From assembly GCA_021234155.1 (NCBI GenBank), contig JAJEKV010000086.1:1238001-1302000 (forward strand): DNA of 64,000 nt, written 5' to 3'. Position numbers and translations under genes: made by a program. Each line of letters starts with the position of its first letter. The first letter of the stretch is position 1. The DNA is from Isoetes taiwanensis. Taxonomy: Eukaryota > Streptophyta > Lycopodiopsida > Isoetales > Isoetaceae. Of the stretch, positions 11,221 to 22,379 are shown one piece after another. Under the pieces are notes generated by a model, which had not been told where the DNA came from, ran no database searches, and was given only the letters and a program-made list of their open reading frames with translations.

Positions 11221-12895
11221 TGACGTTCCAGCACAGTATACGGTCCCAGGACGTATACTGTACTGCCCCGTCACGCGTACACGCCATCCCGACTGACGTG
11301 TACGCCGACATATAGCCAAGTGGGTAGCCCTAGGGGGCAACTTGCTAGAAATGTGCATTGGCATTAATGTGCACATTTACCAATGTACACATTAATGTGG
11401 GCACACATTTCCATATGGACACCTTATGCCAAGTGGGCCATACCCATAGGTGCAATTAATGTGCACATTTTCCCATGTGCACCTTCATTAATGTGCACAC
11501 ATTTCCATGTGGGCACATTTTGCCACCTAGCCATTAATGGCAAGTGGGCCCATTCCCAATTATCCCACATGCCAAAAGGGGATAATTGGAAACCCTAACC
11601 AACCCCCATGTCTATTTAGGAGGGGAAACCCTAACTTGCCCAATTTCGTTTCTAGGGCTTTTTAGAACTCTGTTTTTGGTGCCTCAAGAGCCAAAACCCG
11701 ATTCCGGACTACGCTTTGAGTGAACTGTAACCCTTAGTTTCCCTTGATTCGGCGTTTGCCAGGGAGGATGGTCGAAGCTCAGTCGGGGAGGAGTCCCTCA
11801 AGGATGGGGTATTTAGGCAATTTAATAGCTTAAACCCTCTTTTAGTCATAAAATCAGTAGGTTTAGCCTATTAAATTGCTCATAGCAGCCTTCTAGATCT
11901 CTAGATACCAGACTCTAACTAAAGAACCTAACTCTATGATATAGATTAGATCTTGTTCTTTAGTTCTCTTATGATGTATGTGGATGAGGTATCTCTATGA
12001 ACTCCTTGTATTGGGAAGGGGGGTAGAGACCTAAAGCTTGGTAGTGGATGCTCCTAGACTAGCCTCTCTAGCACCATATAGATTCGGCCTGTGTACAAGA
12101 GCCACACCGGGTTGTGGGTGAAGGGGCTAGACCGGCTCATAAGGAGGTTCGTGTGTCCGACTCTTGAACGATCCCCTCCGGGCGTGTAAAGTCCTGAGGG
12201 GATCATTGAGACTAGGTCTAATGGCTTGCCACCGAGTGTGTGGGCGGGGCATGGGCTCGACACCCGTGAAGTGGGGTTCACTTTCCATTGGGTTCAAGTC
12301 GAATAAGAGCGTTGGCTCTCTAGTCTCCTTGAGTCAGCATGTAGATCTCTGGAGGGAGTGATCCCTGCCTGCCCCATCGGACCTGGGGAGATGTAACCCA
12401 GGAATAGCCCTTTTGGCTATGCATCCGGCGGGCTACAGTCCAGTCCCAACACTTTTCAACCTACTCGCAAAGTGTGCAATGGGAGGGGCGGATGGAGTGG
12501 ACTACCCATTGCCAAGTTCTTATGCCGGCCAAATCCATTGTCATGAATTCGGCATGCGCAATGAACTCACGGAGACCCAAGCTTGTCAGTCCATCCCTGT
12601 GTCTGAGCCTTGGGTAGGATTCCCTAAATGCATTGTGCCGATCATTGTCTATGCAGATGTGATGTACCACCGTAGGGGGTGGATATATGTGTTGCTCTTA
12701 TATACTGACATGTATGTTTACGCTTCCGCAGCCTAGGTAGGCCCCGAGGGAGACGGGTGAAATGACCCCTTCACTCTTCCCATTGGAACCCGTTATTAAA
12801 GTGTTATGTGGAGGGCCCCAGACGCATAGAGCTGGTATAGGGGAGAACTCCTGTTTGTATAGTGGGTGCAGCAATTATACCAGTAGGGGACGTCA
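11221..12895 (+). mobile_element. Solo LTR (about 1.7 kb) of a gypsy-like retrotransposon
   Basis: The block begins TGACGTTCC and ends GGGGACGTCA, short inverted termini as expected for an LTR. No retroviral genes are inside. Internal segments recur elsewhere in the window: 12290-12640 matches 41562-41900 (inverted), 12700-12895 matches 42020-42223, and 'GGGGTAGAGACCTA' near 12022 recurs near 29560. It splits the phosphatase remnant from downstream sequence. I could not see a clean 5-bp target duplication (left AACTC, right CACCT), so the ends could be a few bases off or recombination could have joined different copies. Confidence 0.7.
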
Positions 12896-13240
12896 CACCT
12901 AACCGTATGAAAATACTCGACAAGTATTTTCATAGATGAATCTTGTAAAAAACTCTTTGAAAGTCAATATAAGTAAAAATTTTCTATGATATGTGTTATA
13001 CTTTTTCAATTTAAAATATTTGAATGGATTTTATGTAAATGTTCTCGTGTGTGTCTAGAACTAGAGATGATAGAGCTTCGGCAGTTCCTGTCTATCTAAA
13101 GCCACATATACATTTGGAAACTATCGTGATTAGCTCCACCAACATCAAAATTTTGAAAGCTGATATGTAGTGGTTCAATGATCAATTGACCCTTCTTTCT
13201 CAAGGTGATACTTTCATCTGATTTGTGATCATCAGGATTG
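12896..13240. other. AT-rich spacer
   Basis: Nothing recognisable except short coding-like words before the C48 remnant. Confidence 0.3.
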
Positions 13241-13776
13241 TGGCATCATATGCAACATGGAATATTACTTGATGCTCCAAGGAATGAGCCATCCCTTTTA
13301 TTTCTTTGACCCTCTTTTTTACTCGGCATTGTCCAAGGACACAAATAGTTACAAAACAATGAGGAAGCACGAGAATCTGGATAAGTACCAGTACATGTTC
13401 GTTCCTGCTTGTGATGGACATCACTGGATCTGTTTTTTTATCGTAAACCGCGCATGTCTCCCACAGAGATATAAACCAGGAATATATCACTTTGATACCA
13501 TGGGCTTGCATGGCAGAAGCAAACATATTGAGAGGTTAGTGCTTGCTCATTGTATTTTGCTGTTGTCATATAATTACAACAAACTTTGAATGTGGGTTCC
13601 TAGAATTGCTTGGACACAATAATTTCAGCTTTACAATCTCAGATGTGAAAATTTTCAGAACGCCTCTTCAAGCCGATGGTCATTCTTCTCGCCCTGCCGT
13701 ATGTTCGTTTATGCACAAATTTGTGAGGGGGTACTTGAAAGGAGTGAATATATTCTTGCATAATCTAGTAAGTTAA
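13241..13776 (+). pseudogene. Ulp1-like C48 cysteine protease remnant, catalytic Cys lost
   Basis: The stretch 'YMFVPACDGHHWICFFIVN' carries the His-Trp of the C48 (SUMO/NEDD8 protease) catalytic core. It is followed by 'IYHFDTMGLHG' with the catalytic Asp, and in a second frame 'PLQADGHSSRPAVCSFMHKF', which corresponds to the family's Q...D(S/C)CG..VC segment. At 13687-13692 the codons read Ser-Arg where Cys-Gly is expected, so the nucleophile is missing. C48 domains of this kind are common cargo of plant CACTA and MULE elements. Here it lies downstream of the phosphatase-like remnant and upstream of the convergent HGKG-family gene. A frame change near 13585 may mark an intron or a decay event. 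Confidence 0.75.
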
Positions 13777-14257
13777 CTCAAATTCAGCAGATAAACCAAT
13801 CTCTGTTAATGACAAAGTGCGGTTAACTGCAGGTTGTGGACATTTCAGACCAGGATCTAGTTGATGTTAGAGTGTTTATGCTTGAAATTTAAAGATTAGA
13901 AGCAATAAAAGCTGGAACTGAGAGGAACATATGTATTGGAAATTATGTAGATGCATGAGTCACCTCGTATTTTCAAATCACTGTATATCTTCCTTATGTA
14001 CATAATTGTTATTGTAACCTCGATTCATTTGAATGAAAATTCATATTCAATTATATGTTCTTTGTCACAAAATAAGGCATCAAGTGTTCAAAAGAATTCA
14101 AGTCTTCAAAAGAAATCAAGACAAACTCATTTTCACAACAAAAGCACAGAATTTCAGATGAGTTCTGAAAATTACAGAATGGTTTTACATTTCATCCTCA
14201 TCAGAAAGAACTTCGGGTAATTTCTGTAAAATTTTCTCCTCATCTAAAGGATCCAGC
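13777..14257. other. AT-rich spacer between convergent remnants
   Basis: Only low-complexity AT-rich sequence and short unsupported frames. The 3' parts of the C48 gene (plus) and the HGKG-family gene (minus) probably meet here. Confidence 0.3.
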
Positions 14258-15000
14258 TTATATACAGTCATTAATCTGACATCTAGTTGGTGGCATGTGA
14301 AGTCTAATTGCACAGATCTGTATTGTGAATACTATGCCCTTAGCGTCTTTACTGTAAAGATCATAGCTGACGGTTGATTTTGCGTCCTTCTTGTAATACA
14401 TACCTTCTACGACACTATCACCGGTGAGGTACCATGTTCCATTGAGTTGGAAGTCTTTCTCCACTATCTATTTTAGTTTTGCGCATACCAGAATCCAAAT
14501 TCAGCACCCTCATCATTGCCTTTTGGAGCAACGAGAGCAAACTAATGTCAGCATGCATATTGGAGGATGGTACAATAACTTGAAGTTTTCAATCATCAAC
14601 ATAGTCCTTGTTCACACAACTGTCCTACATGCCATTCAAACAATAGCTGTAGAAGCATGAAAGTTCCCTCGTATGCAACTGCAATGGAGATTCAGGATTG
14701 AATGCATGTACACAATGGATCTGCCTAGTGTCCAGAATCCTTTCTGCACACCATGCTTTCTTTCTATCTATATCCTCTACCTTGACTTCCCAAAAAAACC
14801 TTTTTATATTTTTCCTTTTGCTGGTTTCAGATGTGTTCATCCACTCGGATGTTCCACAAGTAAACATCTCTTCAGCAACTTCTACCACTTCATGAACATT
14901 ACCCAATTTTATGTCACAGATTTTAATTGCAGTTGTCTTAACCATCTCTTTAACTCAGCAGCCTTGCCCATGAAAATGGTAGTCTCTCAAGGTCCTTAAG
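14258..15000 (-). pseudogene. Decayed transposase-like gene, HGKG family, copy 2 (C-terminal part)
   Basis: The minus strand reads 'FHGQGC' (counterpart of HGKG), 'VKEMVKTTAIKICDIKL', 'KNIKRFFWEVKVEDIDRKK', 'RQIHCVHAFNPESPLQLH' and 'SCFYSYCLNGM', then 'VVEGMYYKKDAKSTVSYDL'. Copy 1 at 5351-7950 has the matching series 'EIKRYFWEIE', 'KKIHCIRPS', 'SCLLSFCMDHNWDS' and 'VILSGLYYQF'. The two are clearly one family but well diverged, so they are not a recent duplication. Everything upstream of the HGKG region is missing or unrecognisable in this copy. Confidence 0.55.
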
Positions 15001-16311
15001 GACATTGGGAAAGGCCTATATTTGTTTGCAGAAGACAATGTTCATAATGGTCGGAAAAATTCTTTAGAAATGACATACCGCGACAAAAAATGAATTCAAC
15101 GGAACAAAAAAAGAAAAAAAGAAAAAAAAGGGATTTGAAATTTGTGCCACAAGAGCTTAGGCACACAATTTGTTTTGATAGAATACTTTCTATGATGCAT
15201 CCAAAAAACTTAACCAATGCATACCTTTATAAAATTGAGTCGTTTTGATAGATTACTTTCTACTATGCATCCAAAAAACTTAACTAATAGATATCTTAAA
15301 ATTAAGTCACTATTCTTTCTTGCATGCCTTTGTGTTTATCCATTTATCAATAAGAAGCATGTTCATTTTGTCGTAGCATACTTATGTTAATATGCTAAAG
15401 GCACACGATGAGAAAGTGTATGCTTAAGCAAGTTTTTTGGAATTGAACGGTTTTGTGGTGGTATATGAATGAAGATGCAAGCGTATGCTTCATATGCAAT
15501 GAGGTTATAAATATGTATATTTTGTATTCGTAGACAGATTTGGGAATATGAATTTCATGTCCATACACTCCACATCTATTTGGACGATTGACTCATATTC
15601 TCATCAAGGGCAGATTCAAAATGTCCCTTTCTTTTTGGACAAGACGGAAAATTTGAAAATTTTCCTTTGTTATCAATTGGAGAAAACATTTTGCTCGGGA
15701 AAAAAATGTGGAAAACAACTTCAATAACCTTTTATAGTAGTTAGCTACTTAAGCAACTTCTATAGTGGGCTGCTTATGCGAAACCGATTCGATTGTTTTA
15801 GACTTTACTTAATACAACTTAATCATTTATATTAACCAATAGCATAACAAATAAATGAATTTTACATGAAATAATCTATAGTTGTTTATAAATCAAAGTC
15901 CTGTCTTAGATGCTCGGCAAACACATATATAACATCATCCAACTTCCCTTATTCCATATACAAAACGTTTGAACAAATATATTGGGCTAATGCATCACAC
16001 CTTTAAAATAAAATAAATAAAGAGTAGGCCTTTGTGTATTGTTATGTACCTAATGCCTTTGTAACAAATACGAAGGGAGTTGCAAGAATGAGTGGTGCAA
16101 ATACGAGGGGCGTTTGCTAGCAAGGCAACAACGAAAAGCAGGGCTCCACACAAATGAAAGCCAATGTCAAGTATAACCCAAACCTACATCCTGGGCATCA
16201 TGACTAGTGAGTACATAAGGTAGAGCTTTCAACAACAACCACCATTCATATCAGAGGAGGAGTTGCAAGAAATCCAAATGAACTTATACAAGCCAGATAA
16301 CTGAACCAAGT
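15001..16311. other. AT-rich intergenic; expected site of a 5' LTR but none seen
   Basis: The gypsy gag remnant begins soon after, so a 5' LTR would be expected here. I see no sequence matching the 3' LTR at 28906. A 30-bp segment ('CTATGATGCATCC' plus 'AAAAAACTTAAC') repeats at 15192 and 15252. No gene is supported. Confidence 0.35.
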
Positions 16312-16781
16312 ATGAGCCGCCCTCTTCGATCAAACAACATAAGCGAAAGGACTCATGACAACTTGGAGAGTGCCATTACGATGCAGAGGGACCATGATGA
16401 CCTCTTGGCAGCTGATATCTCGGCAGTCATCGGGGAGGAAGGGCACGGGGGGAGGGAAAGCAAAGATAGGGCCCCAAAGGGGGAAAACACTTCGCTTCAA
16501 TCTTCCAACCCTAAGACAAGAGCAAATGATAGTGTTCCACAAGGACTTCAGCCCAAAAGGGAAAGAGGCTATTGCCCTTCTCATTACACTAATGGGTTTT
16601 GGCAGGTATGCCAAGATAAGCGAAAACACAGATCACGTCATTCTCTATAAGTATTACAAGATTAAAAGGAATAATATTGTAAATAATATTTTATCTTGAT
16701 TTCTTGTATGTTTGGAAAGAATCAACATAGAAGTATCACATTAACATATATCTTTGAATGATAAGCACGCATGATTAATAT

Positions 16782-17682
16782 TTGCAGCTAGAAACTTCAG
16801 TTCAACAAGGCCGACAATGCAATTGGCGAACTAGGAACTTGTGCAGTGAGGAAGAAGATATGTCTGCGAAGGCTATTAACAGGCGGCTGGTGCAAATGCA
16901 CAACCAGATGATGCAATTTGTGCAATGGGCCACCCCATCAATGCGAGCCAAAGAATATGGGCTAATGCTCCTCCATCATCACCTCCTCAGGAGGCGGAAT
17001 AGAGGGACCAACCAGAACATGAAATAGCACCCATAGCATCAAGAAACAGGAAAAGGAAGAGAAGAAACAGGAGAAGCCCTAGCCCTTCGAGCTCCAGTCT
17101 AGGTAGCGTTCTTCGTAGTGGATCAGATCACAACCAAAGTGAATCTGGAGCTCTCATGAAAGGTAGAGGAACCGTAAGGCAGAAGCTTTTATTAGAAGAA
17201 GACAGATAGCACCGTGAGCAACGTCTGGAAAGCTCGTAAGCTGGGGCAATTTTCGGGAAAGGACAGGTCAGGCATGGAGGCCAAGGCATGGATTGATGAG
17301 ATGGAAGAATTTGGGAAATTCATATGGGATGAAAGGATATTGACAAGGTGGCAACTGCAAAACCTTATTGGGCCGGCACATATATGGTGGAAGGGTTACA
17401 CAAAGTCTAACAAGCTGAAGAGAAACAATTGCAGATTTAAGACCTTCAGTAAGGCTTTTCGCAAGCACTATATTCTATGATCCCATATAAGCAGGCAAAT
17501 TATCGCCTTGATCAAGGAAATCTATCAGTGGCTAAGTACATGGAAGAGTTTATGAGACAGACTGAATATGTCGAGGATCACATAGAGGCAGGCAATGGAT
17601 GGTACATTGAAGGCCTAGACAACAATATCAAAAGACTTGTCCGAGCTTTCAATTCGAGAAGCAGAAGACAAAGCATTGAGCC
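16782..17682 (+). pseudogene. Gypsy gag, N-terminal and central part
   Basis: The region contains 'WKARKLGQFSGKDRSGMEAK' followed by 'AWIDEMEEF', then 'LIGPAHIWWKGY', 'FRKHYI' and 'LDQGNLSVAKYMEEFMRQTE'. These match the retrotransposon gag (capsid) signature in order: the FxGk...a..Wl..me segment, the L.G.A..WW segment, and the l.QG..sV.eYm..F segment. Stops and frame changes occur near 17030 and 17480. The reading ends at the 8-bp ATTGAGCC (17675-17682) that is duplicated beyond the nested insertion, where gag resumes with its zinc knuckle. Confidence 0.8.
17675..17682. repeat. 8-bp target site duplication, left copy
   Basis: ATTGAGCC here is repeated exactly at 26061-26068. The two copies flank inverted termini, as expected for an hAT-type insertion. 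Confidence 0.75.
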
Positions 17683-18080
17683 CAGGGAAAAAATTAAGTA
17701 TGCTATATATTTTTCCATAAAAAATGGTTTGGCTATTTTTCAAAAATTTACAGTATTTTATGATATACATTTGGCTAAAGTTATTATTATCATTACATTT
17801 ATATGTACTTGGACTTGGCGAAGCTTTTGAATTAAGTACTATAAACTTTCACTTGGCTATTGTTTCTAATTGGAAAAAGCAAAAAATGTAAATTCTGTAG
17901 CTTCAGATGTATATACTACAATTACAAATAATAATTAACAATAAAGAAATATACAATAATATTAAAAAACTTTTAATAAAAGCTCACAATATAGTTTATA
18001 ATATCCATGATCTGAACACCATTCAATGCAATGACATCTTCCAGATATGGTGATCAAATTGCCTTTTTCTTTAAGGATAT

Positions 18081-18182
18081 GGCTAATCCCTTTTTCTTTA
18101 AGGAAAAGGGGGAAAATAATTTGGCTAATCCCAAAAATTCTTTAAGGAAAAGGGGGAAAATAATTTGGCTAATCCCAAAAAA
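18081..18182 (+). repeat. Two tandem copies of a ~46-bp unit
   Basis: The unit TTCTTTAAGGAAAAGGGGG followed by AAAATAATTTGGCTAATCCC occurs twice in direct tandem, with a degenerate third start just upstream. It lies inside the hAT-like element and carries its TTGGCTA word. Confidence 0.8.
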
Positions 18183-18281
18183 ATAATGGAGTACTTGTTT
18201 TAGCTATGGCTATTTTTTATTTTTTTTAAAGAAATCTCCCTTCATAAAATTCGCCGCAAAAATTGTCTAGACCCTCTAAAA

Positions 18282-18378
18282 AATGCCAGCGATTCGACAC
18301 CGTCGGATCGCCATTCTGGGGAGAGACGAGACTATTTATATGCATCTTCCTCCCTTCACCCTTATCGGCATCTTCTCA
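18282..18378 (+). repeat. Split direct repeat A1 (left end of YR element)
   Basis: Starts AATGCCAGC and runs through GATTCGACACCGTCGGATCG, ending near CTTCTCAC. It is matched with a few indels by 25119-25215, and weaker similarity continues past the end. Confidence 0.9.
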
Positions 18379-19983
18379 CGCAGTGTACGTGCGCCCTTTT
18401 TTCGTCAGCTTTTCCCATCGTCGACGTTGCTCCAATTTCTCTTGAGCGCCTCAGCATGCTCGCTATCCTCGGCCTCCTGCTCCTTCTTTCCACTCTAGCC
18501 ACTTTCCTCTGGCAGGTACGTTTTCTGATTGTTTTTTGCTTCTTAGTGAGAGCTACGGTTTTCTCTTGGATGTTCTCTCAACAGCATAAGAATCCGGCTC
18601 TTGCTTTTTTCTTGTGATTTTTGATGGAGGCTTGACTTACTCCTTGTTCGGTCTAAATCATCAACGTTTTGCTTTGGCATCTCTATGTTGTTCAGCTTTA
18701 GTTTAACCTTGATTCCATTCTCGTTCGGTTCGCTCGTTTCGGTTTTTGATAAGCTCTGTAATTTTTGTTCTTGTTTGCTTGGGTTCTCTTTTTTCCTTAG
18801 GATAGCTTTCCTTCTTGTTTTCTACTATAGATTTAAGTTCCTTTTTGAAATCGGGTGTTGCTGGTTCTCCCAATCCACGCAGACTATCTTTTATGTATTG
18901 CTCCTCCTGATTCCTGGAACTCTTCTACACTTGCGCCTTTGCCTCCATCTTGCCCAAATTTCTCCTCTGTTTATCACTTCTTCTAATCTACCTTCTGATT
19001 ACTCTCTTGTATCTGTTTTTTTTTTTTTTGAAATTTAGTTGGGCATGTTTCCTTCACGATCCAGTTTATATCTCACTTGACTCCTTCGTCCTCTTTTGAA
19101 TTCCCCACTCGTTCTCTACATCACGCAGCCCTCTTTTTTCAATCCCTGGTCTCTTTCAACAGTCATCCCCTTTGCTTCTATGCTTCCAGATCTCCTCTCT
19201 GTTCATCACTCTTTTAATCTTGCTCTTTTCAGCTTTTGGGCTCCGAATCCGCATCCCTTCTTCACGATCCAGCTCCGATTGGGCTCGCTTCCTTTTCCTT
19301 TTTTTCGGATTCTCCACTCTCCCTCTGCGGCATGCATTTTTCTGTGAGCCTGCCCCTGCTTTTTTTCCCGCTTATATAAGGCATCGTGGCATAATTTACT
19401 CAAGTCGCATGTGGGGGGGTTTGGTTAGGCCTTTTGTTTTTCAAGTGAATGGCATGGGTTCAAGTCCTTGTTAGCACACCCTTTAGAACTTTATTTCGCT
19501 ATATCTTATTATATTCTCCTTCTTGTTCTTTGTTCTTTTTGCTCTTCATATAACTATATGGTATTTTGCTCTTCGTACATTTGCCGCATTCCTTTATCGT
19601 ATCCCCGTCATGGGTGCAGTCGTTCGACCATTGGTTTCCAATTTCTACATTTAGGATTGGGTGGGCTTCAAATTGCTTTTTAAGATCATTTTCCTATGTT
19701 CGGGTTTTTAAGGATTTTTCCTAGGTTCAATTTTCCTATGTTAAGTCTTTTAAGTTTGTTACGTTACACTTACATATCTTTTCCTGCCCTTAAGGTTGTT
19801 TTTTGTCTTTTAGTATTTAGTTATCCCGTATTTTTTGTAGAGCTTTCTTCCTATGGAATTAAGTCTTCATCCTATGCATGTTTTTTTCATACGCATCTCG
19901 GCTAACATTGGTGGTCAATCTTTTCAGGCGTAGGGAGACTTGCACCTTGCATTTTTATGTTTGTTGTCTAAGACCGTTTTTTC
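18379..19983 (+). other. T-rich leader of the YR retrotransposon
   Basis: About 1.6 kb, strongly pyrimidine-biased on the plus strand. Many short frames exist but none is supported. A pol III B-box-like word GGGTTCAAGTCC lies at 19448-19459, with an A-box-like 'TTTGGTTAGGCC' upstream at 19420; this could be chance. The leader may hold the promoter and introns of the element. Confidence 0.4.
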
Positions 19984-20391
19984 ATGGCTTCGTTTGACTG
20001 CCCCATTTGCTCCCAAGGCGTGCCTTTTCTTCCCTCCGAGCCCACAGAAGTTGATATGTCTCACCACCAACTCTATGTTTCCCATCTGGACTCCCTGCAC
20101 CCTTCTGCGTCTAATGCCTTTTGCTTATCCGCTCACACCGTGGACTGGCTCCTGGAGTTTGATCGTCATCTTCGAGTTTATGCTGCTCTTACGCCTTCTG
20201 TTCGTCGTTTCTTTCGACATCTGCATCGTCTTGATCCTCAACGTACCCGTTTTTTGGAGGATCTGATCCTTCGTTGGAATGTTACTTCCTTGGCCCCTTT
20301 GAATATGCGGCAGTTCCTGACTCTTATGACCCATTTTCCTCCTACTTTTTTGCCTCTCTATCCAGCCTATGTGTTTGGCGTCCTGCGTTGA
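19984..20391 (+). CDS. Small Cys-containing ORF 1 of the YR retrotransposon
   Basis: A 135-codon open frame starts at the ATG of 'MASFDCPICSQGVPFLP' and ends TGA at 20389-20391. The N-terminal C-x2-C and nearby His residues ('SHHQLYVSHLDSLH') could form a zinc-binding fold, for example a C2H2- or RING-like half. The rest is an all-helical region rich in Leu, Arg and Phe. I do not recognise a family. It precedes gag in the same orientation and has no internal stop, unlike the rest of the element. It could be the first exon of gag or an accessory protein. Intron-like sequence (GTAG... 20400-20930) separates it from gag. Confidence 0.5.
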   Translation: MASFDCPICSQGVPFLPSEPTEVDMSHHQLYVSHLDSLHPSASNAFCLSAHTVDWLLEFDRHLRVYAALTPSVRRFFRHLHRLDPQRTRFLEDLILRWNVTSLAPLNMRQFLTLMTHFPPTFLPLYPAYVFGVLR

Positions 20392-20936
20392 GATGATCCC
20401 ACTTGGAGTTGTTTACGGGCATGAGAGTGTTCTTTTTCTTATGTGGCTTGTATATATGGACATGTGTGTTATGGTGGAAGTCCCTCTTGGGTGCCTGAAT
20501 ATTCATTTCTAGGGGCTAAGTTTTGTTTTGGGCACATGGTATTAGCTAAGTTTTATTTTGGGCATATGGTATTACACATGTTTTTTCTGCAATCTTTTTT
20601 TGTCTATGCACTAGCCCTTTCTCTGCACGCATAATACTTTATTGCATGTGTTTTGCCAAGAATATTTTTTCCTTCCCTCCCATTGTTTTAAGTTGATATA
20701 CATTAACGTTGGTCGGTTTTTTGATTTTAAGCATTATAAATCACTTGCGTTTTTTGCTTTCATTCTCTCCTTTTTTCTTTGCAATCTTTTTCACATGAAT
20801 ATTATTGGTTTTACAAGCCTGTGGGGCCTATTTTTCTTGGAATGCCCTCTTGGTTTGTTCCATTGTAAGACTAATTCTTTTCTTTTCTTTTCTTTTCTTT
20901 TTCTAATACTAATTGTGTTTTGCATGTGACTATCAG
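20392..20936 (+). other. AT-rich spacer, possible intron, with (TTTTC)n microsatellite
   Basis: T-rich, no supported frame. Contains about five TTTTC units at 20877-20902 just before 'GCATGTGACTATCAG', which resembles a 3' splice site preceding the gag frame. A duplicated word 'GGGC(A)CATGGTATTA' occurs at 20530 and 20558. Confidence 0.4.
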
Positions 20937-21980
20937 ATGGTTACCTCTACTTCCTCCCATGTTCCTCCCGAATCTTCTCCCACCCCTTCTTCTTCTGTCT
21001 CTCCCACTCGCCTCGCCCGCCATGCTGGGACCCGTAGATCTCGTGAGCCTTCTTTTTCTTTTGATACTGAGATTTTTGACTCCCCCTCTCCCCCCTCCAC
21101 TAGTTCTCTGTCTTCTGTTTCATCCCCACAGGTCTCCTCGTTCGCTTCCTGGCCATGGGCTTCTCCCCTATTTTACCCTACCTTACCTGTTCCATCTCAT
21201 TCCTCTCCCGCTTTTTACCCTACCATCCCCGTTCCTTCCCAACCTTCCATCCCTCCACACGTCTTCCCTTCGTCCCCTTTTCCTTCCGCTTGTCTCGCCT
21301 CTCCCCCTTCGCCTACTCCGGTGTTTCATGCCCCATTTTCGGCCCCTCCGTCAGATCCATTAACCCAGTTGCTTCACGAGTTGCAGTCTCAACGTACCAC
21401 CTTCCTAACAACCTTCAATCTACCTTAACCCGGCCCGAATTTTTGCACCCAACAGTCGCCTTTTTAGAGAACTCGGTACCGCGAGCTTAGCGACCTACTC
21501 CGACATTTGAGCGACTCTACCGCCATTATTACGATTTTGTTGCAGCCATGGAAGATAGATTTGCTTGGATTCAAGCACGTTTATCGTCAATGGGGACTCC
21601 TGGCTGACCAACAAATGAAATTTGTAGTGATTGCCGACCAACATGGTTACGAGGTAGCCCTCCACTTTGATGGCTCTCAAGCCCTAGGCTTAAACGCTGA
21701 AGAATCTAAACGCTTGCACCAAGCCAAGAAACTTGCACGCGACCGACGTCTCCAACGTCAATCCCGTTTTTCCACTACTTCTCCCTTATCCACTGCTTCA
21801 TCTTCTTCTTCTAACCCCATTCGTTGCTCCATCTGTGGCAAATCTGGACACCTCGCCAATATTTGTTTTCGCGCTGCACTTACCCATAATCCTATTGCTC
21901 CGACAACCCCCTTCTTTTCCATACCACCTGCACTTCCTGCTCCCTCTCCCCCACCACCTCGGGACAATGTGACAGCTTAG
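20937..21980 (+). pseudogene. Gag of YR retrotransposon, CCHC zinc knuckle
   Basis: A Ser/Pro-rich N-terminal half, typical of DIRS-group gag, runs to about 21425. It is followed through frame changes by 'DRFAWIQARLSSMGT', 'DQQMKFVVIADQHGYEVALHF' in part, and a zinc knuckle 'CSICGKSGHLANICF' (C-x2-C-x4-H-x4-C) near 21828-21872, with a Pro-rich tail. CCHC knuckles bind the RNA genome during packaging. Frameshifts near 21425, 21500 and 21595 break the frame. The position between ORF1 and RT is the expected one. Confidence 0.75.
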
Positions 21981-22379
21981 TCATCTTGAATGCTCTGTTG
22001 GTTTTTTGCTTGTACATAGTCCGATGTTCTATATACTCAGTTTTTTACATTCTCATCAGTTTGTACTCTTTATAATAATAACGATTATAGTTTTATTTTC
22101 AGATTGTCGTCTTTTTGATGAGCCTCTCCCCTATTTACCTTTTAATCCGATGGCGGCCGATGCCTTTCTGACTAAAACCTTAGTCTTGACGCCTTTTCCA
22201 ATGGCCCCTCCCTTTTGGCGGATCCATTTCAAAGAAATTTGGTTGTCCTCTTTTGGATCCAGTAGGTGGTTATCCTCTTCCTTGGGCTGCTTCCCGCCTT
22301 TAGAACCTTTCTTTTCGGCTCCAATTTATCATCCCTTTGGGTCACCTTGCTTTTTGCCGCTCTGGCATTGCCGACTGCT
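21981..22379 (+). other. Gag-RT junction, degenerate
   Basis: No continuous frame. The 3' half contains the decayed start of the RT polyprotein, for example 'PMAPPFWRIHFKEIW' at about 22200. Confidence 0.35.

Noticed and set aside
16330-16629. Overlapping frames on both strands upstream of gag
   Set aside because: No conserved gag or other domain; strand and frame cannot be decided, so they are covered only by the gypsy element entry.
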